From contig CBDATZ010000054.1 of NCBI GenBank assembly GCA_965199845.1, forward strand, positions 806,001 to 870,000: a stretch of DNA of 64,000 bases, in the 5' to 3' direction. Below the pieces are notes generated by a model, which had not been told where the DNA came from, did not search any database, and worked only from the letters and a program-made list of their open reading frames with translations. Shown one piece after another: positions 46,189 to 53,668 of this stretch. The stretch's first letter is position 1. Each line of letters begins with the position of its first letter. Source of the DNA: Ilyomonas sp965199845 (GTDB taxonomy: Bacteria; Bacteroidota; Bacteroidia; Chitinophagales; Chitinophagaceae). A program made the translations under genes and the position numbers.

Positions 46189-46225
46189 AAAGCCGTAGTA
46201 AATCGCTGATTTACACGGCTTTTTG
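46189..46225 (+). terminator. intrinsic terminator downstream of the tRNA fragment
   Basis: The arm AAAGCCGTAGTAAATC pairs with GATTTACACGGCTTT (one mismatch) around GCT, followed by TTTTTGCTTTT. It separates the two recombinase genes. Confidence 0.8.
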
Positions 46226-46417
46226 CTTTTCTGCCTGTCAAACAAAGTCAAATCGTTTCAAATAAATCGGTAACCTTTTCGGTAACTCTTCCCTTATTTT
46301 AGCTTAGAGGTTACCGAATATGGCTGAAAAGCTTACGGGTGCTGTATTACAACAAGGTCGGATTTCAAAATAGTTCATTAACAAACATGATTTATTCACT
46401 TTTTAAATTTAAAACGT

Positions 46418-47659
46418 ATGCATCTGAATCAAAAGCTTTCCATCCTGTTCTGGCTCTGGAATAAGAAAATTGATAGGGAGGGAAGGTCTCCCATTTATGT
46501 AAGGATTACCATTGATGGTCAGAGAGCCCAGTTCTCTTTGAGTCTGAAAATCAAATCGGAACTGTTTAATTCTGCGTCAGGAAAGGCGAAAGGCAGCGCA
46601 CCGGAAGCCATCAGGGTTAACAGTGAGATCAATATTGTAAAGGGCAAATTGCAGCAGTATTTCAATGTGCTTAGCACACAACACAAGTTTGTTTCAGCCG
46701 ATATGCTCAAAAATGTTTACCTCGGGAAAAACAGTACCAGCAAAACGCTGCTGCAGGTCATTACTTACCATAATGAAAATTTTAGAGAGAAAGTAGGCTC
46801 CGGTAGCCGCTCCCAGGCTACCTTGAAAAAGTATAATGCGACAAAGGAAAAAGCACGCGCTTTTATCAAATACCAATTCGGAACACCAGATATTTCTCTT
46901 TTACAAATCAAACCTTCTTTCGCAGAAGATTTCTACCATTATCTTTCTGTTTATGAGTATCTGGAAAACAATACCATCATTAAGCATATCAAGAACATTA
47001 AGAAGATGCTGATGATGGCAGTGAACAAGGAATGGATGGCAGCTAATCCCATAGCAGGTTACCGGTGCACTTATACCCCTTCGGATAGACAAGGATTGAC
47101 AGAAGAAGAATTAAAGAAACTGGTCAATGCAAAGTTCAGCCGTAGTGCGCTGGAAGAAGCCAACGATTGTTATGTAGCCATGTGTTTTACCGGTTATGCC
47201 TATAAAGATGCCTTATTGCTGACACCCGAAAATATCCAAGTGATGGAAGATGGCGGAAAATGGTTTGTGAAAAACAGGGAGAAAACAGACTGTAAGGAAA
47301 ACGTTCCCATCCTTCCGATCGTTGAAAAAATTATAGAGAAATATAAGAATCATCCTTTCTGTGCCGCTTACAATAAAGTCTTTCCTATACACAGCAATCA
47401 GAAGTTTAATAGTTGTCTCAAAGAAATCGCTGCCATCTGTGGCATCAATAAAACACTCACCACCCATACTGCCAGGCATACATTTGCTACAACTGTAACG
47501 CTTAGTAATGGAATGCCCATAGAAACAGTCAGTGCTTTGTTAGGACACAGCTCCATACGGACAACGCAGATTTATGCAAAAGTGGTAGCCAAAAAAGTAA
47601 GTGAGGATATGAATATCCTGAGACAGAAATGGAACGATAAAATGCCGCAGGTAAAGTAG
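46418..47659 (+). CDS. tyrosine recombinase (Bacteroidota integrase type), second
   Basis: A 413-residue recombinase distinct from its neighbour. The N-terminal arm-binding domain begins LSILFWLWNKKIDREGRSPI; the core-binding domain is around 110-210. The catalytic part includes CYVAMCFTGYAYKDALLL, THTARHTFATTVTLSNGM and LGHSSIRTTQIYAKVVAKK with the nucleophile Tyr. The start ATG 46418 follows an AT-rich leader. Two unrelated integrases in series suggest two successive integration events at this site. Confidence 0.92.
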   Translation: MHLNQKLSILFWLWNKKIDREGRSPIYVRITIDGQRAQFSLSLKIKSELFNSASGKAKGSAPEAIRVNSEINIVKGKLQQYFNVLSTQHKFVSADMLKNVYLGKNSTSKTLLQVITYHNENFREKVGSGSRSQATLKKYNATKEKARAFIKYQFGTPDISLLQIKPSFAEDFYHYLSVYEYLENNTIIKHIKNIKKMLMMAVNKEWMAANPIAGYRCTYTPSDRQGLTEEELKKLVNAKFSRSALEEANDCYVAMCFTGYAYKDALLLTPENIQVMEDGGKWFVKNREKTDCKENVPILPIVEKIIEKYKNHPFCAAYNKVFPIHSNQKFNSCLKEIAAICGINKTLTTHTARHTFATTVTLSNGMPIETVSALLGHSSIRTTQIYAKVVAKKVSEDMNILRQKWNDKMPQVK

Positions 47660-47709
47660 TACAATTCAATTTTATTGTTTCTTCACTTGCGTTTTTCTGT
47701 ATTCATTTT

Positions 47710-47752
47710 TACTATCATTTACTTTTCTTTCAAAGAAGAGTAAATGATAGTA
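47710..47752. repeat. near-perfect 43-bp inverted repeat
   Basis: TACTATCATTTACTTTTCTT plus T pairs with AAAGAAGAGTAAATGATAGT plus A (21 bases per arm, one G-T mismatch) around a single C. It lies 51 bases after the second recombinase. No T run follows, so a recombinase- or protein-binding palindrome is as likely as a terminator. Confidence 0.6.
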
Positions 47753-47838
47753 ACCTCATTAAATTTTGTACACCGTTTGTACAAGTGAGATGGTCTAATA
47801 AAACCGGACAGTAAAGTTGCTATAAATTAGCAACAGGA

Positions 47839-48150
47839 ATGAAAGAGAACAGCAGCGGTATCAAGCGCCGCAAGTACGATGCTTCGTTTAAGGAAGAGGT
47901 GTTACAAATGATCAGCAACGGTCGCCCGGTGAGCGAGGTTGCCCGCAGCTTAGGCATTGGTGAGAACATTATCTACCGGTGGAGAAGCCGCAGTCACAAC
48001 AGCAGCCAGGGACAGCCAAATACAGTTGGTAAGGAGAACAGCCCTGCTGCGGGTGAAGATCAACTTTCCTTACTCAAACGGATCAAAGAGTTGGAGCAGG
48101 AGCGTGATATTTTAAAAAAAGCCTTGCTCATTTTCAGCCGTCAGACCTGA
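47839..48150 (+). CDS. IS3 family transposase OrfA (copy 2)
   Basis: Identical in protein sequence to the copy 1 OrfA: 103 residues, HTH and leucine-zipper helix. A -1 frameshift at 48114-48120 (A AAA AAA) fuses it to OrfB. Confidence 0.92.
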   Translation: MKENSSGIKRRKYDASFKEEVLQMISNGRPVSEVARSLGIGENIIYRWRSRSHNSSQGQPNTVGKENSPAAGEDQLSLLKRIKELEQERDILKKALLIFSRQT

Positions 48151-48200
48151 GGGAGCGCTACCGGTTTATTGAGACACAAGCGGGGCAATACAAGGCACAG

Positions 48201-49034
48201 ATGCTATGCCGGGTGCTTCAGGTAAGCCGCAGCGCTTACTACGACTGGAAGCAGCAGAAAAGAAGCCGCCTTGCTGACCAAAAGAAAAAAGAAATGGAAG
48301 AGCATATTGTTGATATTTTTCAGGAGCACCGCAGGCGCTATGGTGCGCGCAGGATAGTGGCGGAACTGAAAGCAGCAGAGGTAAAGACAAGCCGGTACAA
48401 AGTTCGTAAAGTGCTGACAGAGCACGGCTTGAAAGCGATCCAGCCCCGCAGCTTTGTGCCCCGTACAACTGACAGCCGTCATCCTTACCCCATTAGCCCC
48501 AACCTGCTTTTGGAAAGAGAGGCGCCGCAAAAGCCCGGTGAAGTCTGGGTGGGAGACATCACTTATATCCCGCTGGCAGGTGGCGGCTTTCTTTACCTGG
48601 CAGTCTGGATGGATTTGTATTCCCGCAGAATTACCGGCTGGCAGTTAGACAGTCACATGAAAGAAGCGCTGGTGGTAACAGCTTTCAAAAAAGCACTGAT
48701 GAGCCGCCGCAGCGATGCAAAAGGATTGATGGTTCATACTGATCGCGGCGGTCAGTATGCAGGCAACGGGTTCCGGGAACTGATTGCATCGGGGCAGATG
48801 TTGCAGAGCATGAGCCGGTCAGATAACCCCTACGATAATGCCTTTATGGAGTCCTGCTTCAGCCGTTTCAAAACAGAACTGTTGCAGGATGGTGCTTTCG
48901 ACGATCTGCAGGATGCCCACACAGAAATCTTTGAGTACATAGAGATGTATTACAACACAAAACGAAGGCACTCATCTCTCGGTTATCAATGCCCCAATGA
49001 CTTTGAAAAAAACTACTATTTTTACAAAACCTAA
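48201..49034 (+). CDS. IS3 family transposase OrfB (copy 2)
   Basis: Identical to the copy 1 OrfB: 277 residues with the complete DDE set (VGDITYIPL, VHTDRGGQY, NAFMESCFSRFK). Sequence identity of both copies points to recent transposition and to an element that is still, or was recently, active. Confidence 0.93.
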   Translation: MLCRVLQVSRSAYYDWKQQKRSRLADQKKKEMEEHIVDIFQEHRRRYGARRIVAELKAAEVKTSRYKVRKVLTEHGLKAIQPRSFVPRTTDSRHPYPISPNLLLEREAPQKPGEVWVGDITYIPLAGGGFLYLAVWMDLYSRRITGWQLDSHMKEALVVTAFKKALMSRRSDAKGLMVHTDRGGQYAGNGFRELIASGQMLQSMSRSDNPYDNAFMESCFSRFKTELLQDGAFDDLQDAHTEIFEYIEMYYNTKRRHSSLGYQCPNDFEKNYYFYKT

Positions 49035-49334
49035 GCAACTTCTCTGTCCGGCAAAATCGACACACCTCAAAGGTGCAGCGTTAACGAAAAGATGCATATT
49101 ATAGAGCTGTATAATACATTGTATTTTATATTCTTCGCAATCTTCGCCAGATAGCCGGAGGTTAAATCATTCGATAATATTGAAGACGTACATGGTGTTT
49201 TGTCCTTAATTTTAAAGTCACAAATCTCATCAATACCAACTATAATCCCACGTTGTATCAGGTACAAGGCTTTCTCCTTTTCTGCTTTACTGTTATTTAT
49301 TTATAGTATATTAATCTGCAATCTGTGGAGATTT

Positions 49335-49440
49335 CAGTAGGCTTAATCACCTTATTTGGCTAATCATTGAGCAGTAAAATGATTAACTATCAGAGGCTTT
49401 CTTGTCAGAGGGAAGCGGAATTGGGTGATCTCTATCTATG
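49335..49440 (-). repeat. dispersed degenerate repeat, copy A
   Basis: On the minus strand TTAATCATTTTACTGCTCAA is followed by AATAAGGTGATTAAGCCTAC. The same roughly 100-base sequence occurs at 63800-63905 and in part at 62265-62315. All copies share an open-frame-like NHFTAQ but are broken by stops, so this is a relic of an unidentified mobile or coding element. Confidence 0.55.
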
Positions 49441-49939
49441 GAATTTCCACTATATCCCATATTGGCATTAGGTTTCCTTAAACAACTGCTTTTTTGGTAT
49501 TTGTATTTCGGGGTGTCTAAACACTAAAAATTAAAGCAGAATCAAAAGTAACTTTTGTTGTTATCTAACTTTTCAGACACTTTTTTACAGAGGTTTGTTA
49601 TTCTAACTCCTTTTTTCAATTTTAAAATATTTTTTAAGCAACTTTCAGCCTCTTAATAAACAGAAATTTTATTATGACATATAGAATAAAAATATGCATG
49701 AAGGCCCTATAAACAGGCAATTGAGAGCTTTTAAAGCACTATTCAAGTACACTTAAAGAATAGATAAAACAGCGCATAGATTTAAAGATAGAATTAAAGT
49801 AAAATCTGGCGTTTTTCAAGTTTTTCGAACGAATCGTTTTTGCCACTAATATTAAAATAAAGTATTGTATGATTTATCCACATTAACTTACCGGCTTTTC
49901 CGGTGTTTTTATATTTAGGACACTTGGTTTTAATGCCCA

Positions 49940-49997
49940 TCGCTGACACATTGCTAAGTACACTACGGACAGCAAGCAGCGAGCCGTTGGCGGGAAT
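49940..49997 (+). repeat. CAS-repeat M0, far-end remnant
   Basis: The terminus CCGTTGGCGGGAATTT matches CCGTTAGCGGCAATTT of copy M4. GCTGACACATTGCTAAG occurs 30 bases before it. Only the distal part is recognisable. The SnoaL-like gene starts 62 bases downstream, the expected position for a cassette gene. Confidence 0.4.
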
Positions 49998-50058
49998 TTA
50001 ATTAAGCTCGCAACTTTCGAAAGTGCATTTTTAATTTTAATTACCCATATCATATTTC

Positions 50059-50532
50059 ATGAAAAGAATACTTCAATTATTAATCATTACATTTTTGTCG
50101 ACCAATGCTTATTCACAAGACATATCTGATACTGCATTTCTAAAGCAATCATTAGAGAAAGCGACGGCAGCAATTAGAAGTGCTTTTGAGAAAGGGGACG
50201 CAGCGTTAGTAGCACAATTACATAGTCCTGATGTTATAAAATATTTTGGTGGGAACAATGTAACAATAGGTAGAGATGCAGTAGAAAAGGGTGCAAGAGA
50301 GTGGTTTAAAAATTCAAAAGTAAAATTTATTGAAAACACTGTTGAGAACACAGAATTTGTTGGACAAATCGCAATACAGACATCAATTTTTTCAATCAAA
50401 ACGACTCCGAAAGATGGAGGAAAACCTAGTACAGGAAGAGGACGCTCAATGGTAATTTATATTCAAGATAAAAGTAGTCCGACAGGTTGGTTGACACTGC
50501 GCGAATTCGTACAAGAAGCACCACCAAAATAA
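50059..50532 (+). CDS. secreted SnoaL-like / DUF4440 (NTF2-fold) protein
   Basis: A 157-residue protein. The signal peptide is MKRILQLLIITFLSTNAYS. The mature part has the NTF2-like pattern of DUF4440 proteins: LEKATAAIRSAFEKGDAALV, AQLHSPDVIKYFGG, RDAVEKGAREWFKNSKV and a C-terminal GWLTLREFVQEAPP strand. These small cone-shaped domains bind or modify small molecules, but no specific reaction can be given. Single gene followed by CAS-repeat M3. Confidence 0.85.
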   Translation: MKRILQLLIITFLSTNAYSQDISDTAFLKQSLEKATAAIRSAFEKGDAALVAQLHSPDVIKYFGGNNVTIGRDAVEKGAREWFKNSKVKFIENTVENTEFVGQIAIQTSIFSIKTTPKDGGKPSTGRGRSMVIYIQDKSSPTGWLTLREFVQEAPPK

Positions 50533-50566
50533 AACTGACAATCTACAATCAATATTAAAAATCGAA

Positions 50567-50769
50567 CGCACAACAATAGGTTAGACAATAGGCTGGCAGA
50601 CGGAATAGCAATCGGCTACAAATCAATATCAGCAATAGTTCCAGCTTGACTTTGTCTATTTAGCTTTTAGTTGTTATCTTCATCACCAGCAACAATTTTC
50701 AGCCTTGGTTCTGGGCTTGATGAGCAATGAATGCCAACCTATCGCCAAGCCTGAAACGTTAGCGGTAAT
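50567..50769 (+). repeat. CAS-repeat M3 (complete copy)
   Basis: 203 bp. Terminus GCACAACAATAGG (50568-50580); left arm CAATAGGCTGGCA (50586-50598); core boxes AATAGTTCCAGCTTGAC (50634-50650), TATTTAGCTTTTAGTTG, TTATCTTCA and CAGCCTTGGTTC (50700-50711); right arm TGCCAACCTATCG (50732-50744), complementary to the left arm; far terminus AACGTTAGCGGTAAT (50755-50769). The core boxes match M2. Confidence 0.7.
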
Positions 50770-50824
50770 AATATCGCCGGTTCAATAATCTAACGCAACG
50801 CTAAGTAAAAAAACTTAGCATTGT

Positions 50825-51824
50825 ATGATGACAAAAAGGTATGGTCGTTTACGCTTTGAAGAGCGCATCGAAATTGAAAAATTACTAAGCCATAAGAAGA
50901 GTTACGCAGATATAGCAAGGGTACTTAATCGCAATAAAAGCACCATTCAAAGAGAAGTAAGCAAGCAAGGCAGAGACTGCTATAAAGCCATCTAAGCAGA
51001 ACGCCTTGCAATAGGGTCTGTGAGCAACAGAAGAAGTGGTAAAAACAAAATCAAACAGAATCTTCAGCTTGAAAAATATGTGCTGCAAAAGCTTGCCTTA
51101 AGATGGTCGCCCTGGCAAATACATAAAAGTTTACAGTGTACTTTTCCTGAAAACAAAGCCATGCAGATAAGCCACGAAGCCATTTATATATATTTATTTA
51201 CACAGCAAAAAGGAATTAAAAAATCTGCTCATTTCTGAATTAAGACAGAAAAGAAAGTAACGTGGCAATATGCGCAGAGGCGCCGATAAACGCACTACTA
51301 TTCAAGATCCTGTGCGCATAGATGAACGCCCTGAAGAAGTAAAAGGGAGACTGATTCCGGGGCATTGGGAAGGCAATTTAATAATGGGTAAAGACCGCTC
51401 AAGTGCAATAAGGACGCTGGTTGAGCGCACCACACGTACCATTATTATCGTGCCGCTAAAAGCAAGAGATGCCACCAGTGTACGCAAAGCTTTTGAAAAA
51501 GAATTTCAGTCTGTTCCTAAACAAATGAAGAAAACCCATACCTATGACAATGGCACTGAAATGGCTCAACATAAACTCTTTACAAAACACACTAAAATAC
51601 AGGTATATTTTACGCATCCTTATTCACCATGGGAACGTCCCACCAACGAAAACAGTAATGGGTTGGTAAGAGATTATTTTCTTGCGGGAACAGATTTTAA
51701 TCTCATATCAAAAGCAAGGTTAAAGGAAGTGCAAAACCAGTTGAATGAAAGACCGAGGCATGTGCTGGATTATAAAACACCAAAGGAAGTGTTTGAAGAA
51801 ATGATACTAAGACAAATTGCTTGA
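50825..51824 (+). pseudogene. IS30 family transposase, broken
   Basis: The N-terminal HTH (RLRFEERIEIEKLLSHKKSY; ADIARVLNRNKSTIQREVSK) is followed by a TAA at 50993. The frame resumes with RRSGKNKIKQN, SPWQIHKSLQ and ISHEAIYIYLF. After a frameshift near 51240, RGADKRTTIQDPVRIDERPE begins the rve domain (PGHWEGNLIMGKDRSSAI; THTYDNGTEM; YFTHPYSPWERPTNENSNGL) with all catalytic residues. One stop and one frameshift make it inactive. It inserted just beyond the far end of CAS-repeat M3. Confidence 0.88.
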
Positions 51825-52022
51825 AACCCACAACATAACAAACAAAAATCTTAAATAATCAGTATGCAGCTTTATCCACACCGCGCAGCGAAAATCATTA
51901 AAAAATTGCAGCGCAGCGGTAGTGGAAAAAGCGGTGAATTAAATAATCAATCAACAAACTTTTAAACCACTAATTTGGATAACAAACGTTGCATTAGAAA
52001 TTTGAAACCGCCAAACAACACG

Positions 52023-52218
52023 GTGAAAAATAAACATTTCTATTACCTGTTATTGTCATTCTCTTTTTTGATAATTTGTATCATATGTACAAATCCAAAG
52101 CAATCATCTACAAATAACAGCCAAAAGGAGAAAATTCAGCGAGAAGAAATACATGCTATTACAAATGTGAATATCATTCCAATGACAACGGAAAATAAAG
52201 TCATTGAGAATGGTAGCT
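52023..52218 (+). pseudogene. N-terminal fragment of a lipoprotein amidohydrolase
   Basis: A lipoprotein signal (FLIICIICTNPKQ) is followed by HAITNVNIIPMTTENKVIENG, which fits the first strands of metal-dependent amidohydrolases of the imidazolonepropionase-like group (AITNVNVIPM...). The frame ends where an IS110 fragment begins, so the metal-binding HxH motif and the rest are missing. The start may be GTG at 52023 or TTG at 51975. Its orientation and position fit a destroyed cassette gene. Confidence 0.6.
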
Positions 52219-52540
52219 GACATCCAGTGTGCTTTGTGATACATCAATGCCACAACATAGTTTTTGGGTGCTCATAACTGGCTTGTTTGTTTGACGATGA
52301 ATGAATATTTTTAAGCAGTAAACAGAAGAACAATCTTACACGGTGCTCTCTATCCTAATGCAGGCTTACTGTTGGTTGGCAGCCTTGTGAACTGTTCAGC
52401 ATCTGGTAAGGAAAAAGGTGGTGATGATCATGTTGTAAAGGCTTGCGACGCCTAAGCGGTTTTGCCATCTTACTCCACCTTTTGTTCTTTTGTTTTACGA
52501 CTTGACTAAAGGTAACTTATTGCGAAAATGTAAACATAGG
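52219..52540 (-). mobile_element. IS110-family fragment: 5' non-coding end plus transposase N-terminus
   Basis: On the minus strand the ATG at 52275 begins MSTQKLCCGIDVSQSTLDVS, the N-terminus of an IS110 transposase with its first catalytic Asp, and then breaks off into the amidohydrolase fragment. The 265 bases upstream (52276-52540) are non-coding, as in IS110 elements with a 5' guide-RNA region. The outer end abuts the left arm of CAS-repeat M4. The remainder of the element is deleted. Confidence 0.65.
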
Positions 52541-52733
52541 ATGCGGTTTGGCAATATGGCGGGGCGACGAATATGTCCTCATCGATATAGCCCTACTCAG
52601 CGGCATATCCAACTGACGAATAAATCCAAGCTTTAGAATATATTTTTATCTTCATATCTTTACTCAGCAACAGTCCCGACTTACGTAACACGGAAATCGC
52701 CATAACGCCAAGCCGTTTTCCGTTAGCGGCAAT
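52541..52733 (+). repeat. CAS-repeat M4, gene-side terminus missing
   Basis: Left arm GGTTTGGCAATATGGCG (52545-52561); TTATCTTCATATCTTTACTCAGC in the core; right arm CGCCATAACGCCAAGCC (52698-52714), pairing with the left arm at 14 of 17 positions; far terminus CCGTTAGCGGCAAT (52720-52733). The gene-side end was removed by the IS110 fragment. The next gene starts 35 bases on. Confidence 0.6.
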
Positions 52734-52767
52734 TTTTTTGGACACCCTAAAAGTTAGATAACGAAGA

Positions 52768-53325
52768 ATGACAAATGAGCACCCAAAACTAAAAATAGAC
52801 AAAAAATATGTTGCTATTTGTGCCATCGCTGTATTTTTCTCATGGACATTACACGAGTTAGCGCATTGGACGGTTGGAGAATATTTAGGATATAAAATGG
52901 GAATGACTTTAAACGCCACTTACCCATTAAGCGGACAATATTCACAAGATTGGCATTATCAGTTAATAAGTATAAGCGGACCAATTTTTACTTTATGTGA
53001 AGCACTTTTAATTTTCATATTAATGACAGAACGAAAGCGGATATTCCTTTACCCGTTTATTTTTACTTGTTTTTATATGCGACTTTTTGCGACAATAATC
53101 AGTTTTCGTCATGCTAATGATGAAGCAAGAATTAGTACTGCGATTGGAATTGGTAAATTCACTTTACCAATTATTATGACAGGTATTTTGTTTGCATTGG
53201 TTTACAAAGTATCAAAAGCATACCGGTTTGACATTAAATTTAATTTGGCTAATTTGGGTTTGACAATTTTATTTTCATCACTAATAATTTTGACAGACAT
53301 GTATTTTAAGATACGATTACTTTGA
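52768..53325 (+). CDS. membrane protein with HExxH motif (putative intramembrane metalloprotease-like)
   Basis: A 185-residue protein with about five transmembrane helices. The first contains WTLHELAHWTVGEYLGYKMG, an HELAH zinc-binding motif inside a membrane segment as in M50 site-2-type proteases, and a later ISISGPIFTLCEALLIF helix has the small-residue pattern of M50 proteins. The third ligand (Asp in an NPDG-type motif) is not found, so activity is uncertain. No partner gene. It lies between CAS-repeats M4 and M5 in the cassette direction. Confidence 0.7.
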   Translation: MTNEHPKLKIDKKYVAICAIAVFFSWTLHELAHWTVGEYLGYKMGMTLNATYPLSGQYSQDWHYQLISISGPIFTLCEALLIFILMTERKRIFLYPFIFTCFYMRLFATIISFRHANDEARISTAIGIGKFTLPIIMTGILFALVYKVSKAYRFDIKFNLANLGLTILFSSLIILTDMYFKIRLL

Positions 53326-53332
53326 CCTAAAA

Positions 53333-53395
53333 CAGCTGCTAACATTGGGTTTTGTGCAAGAAGGGCTGACACAGCGCACTTCAGCAGCAGTAATG
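53333..53395 (+). repeat. CAS-repeat M5, interrupted by an IS110 element
   Basis: The gene-side part CAGCTGCTAACATTGGG (53333-53349), then TGCAAGAAGGGCTGACACAGCG (53354-53375) and CAGCAGCAGTAATG. This matches M1 as restored across its IS1111 insertion, including the box GGGCTGACACAGCGC. Similarity stops at about 53395 where the IS110 end begins. The other half is not found downstream. Confidence 0.6.
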
Positions 53396-53668
53396 TCTTG
53401 TCCTGAAATCCCAAGACCGAATGAACGGTTGAATAACCAAGACAACAGAAGCTTACATTTCAATAAATTTGATGTCCTTCAGAAGTAAGCCTACTAAAGC
53501 TAAAAGGAACTTATAGTCCCTCCTGAAATCAAGGCTGGAATGTTGACACTTCTACATGAGTAGAGGCATCTCTTGAATTAAATGGTGATCCAACCTGGAA
53601 TCCCGAACAGAAAAATTTTATTATTCATAACATTCCCTGAAGGTTTTTTTTAAACTAAAAAATATCAC
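53396..53668 (+). ncRNA. candidate bridge RNA region upstream of the IS110 transposase
   Basis: A 273-base leader without a gene, in the position where IS110-subgroup elements encode their guide RNA. It has short repeated motifs (TCCTGAAATCCCAAG at 53400 and CTCCTGAAATCAAGG at 53521) and several short stems. The RNA identity is inferred only from position. Confidence 0.4.

Larger units (their letters stand above)
47786..49069 (+). mobile_element. IS3 family insertion sequence, copy 2, with AAG target duplication
   Basis: Same 1,284 bp as copy 1 with no difference seen. AAG occurs directly outside both ends (47783-47785 and 49070-49072), so this is an undisturbed 3-bp-duplicating insertion. 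It has the same orientation as copy 1. Recombination between the two would delete or circularise the 42.6 kb between them, including the whole galactoside locus. Confidence 0.92.
49070..50058. other. about 1 kb without a clear gene
   Basis: AT-rich DNA. It contains a dispersed-repeat copy (49335-49440), a small hairpin with T run (ACCGG CTTTT CCGGT GTTTTTAT at 49889-49912) and the far-end terminus of a CAS-repeat near 49984-49997. A 66-codon minus-strand frame starting at 49267 has no homology evidence and runs into the IS3 end, so it is not called a gene. Confidence 0.5.

Noticed and set aside
44804..47659. The two tyrosine recombinases as integron integrases for the CAS-repeats
   Set aside because: Both have the arm-binding domain and catalytic context of Bacteroidota integrative-element integrases, and no IntI-specific insertion was recognised. 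They are also several kb from the repeats.
3942..49069. The region between the IS3 copies as a classical composite transposon
   Set aside because: 42.6 kb is very large, the outer ends do not share a target duplication (left flank AGG, right flank AAG), and copy 2 has its own duplication, so independent insertion is simpler.
49067..49267. 66-codon minus-strand frame beside IS3 copy 2
   Set aside because: Its end lies in the IS3 terminus, composition is ordinary AT-rich DNA and no domain is visible.
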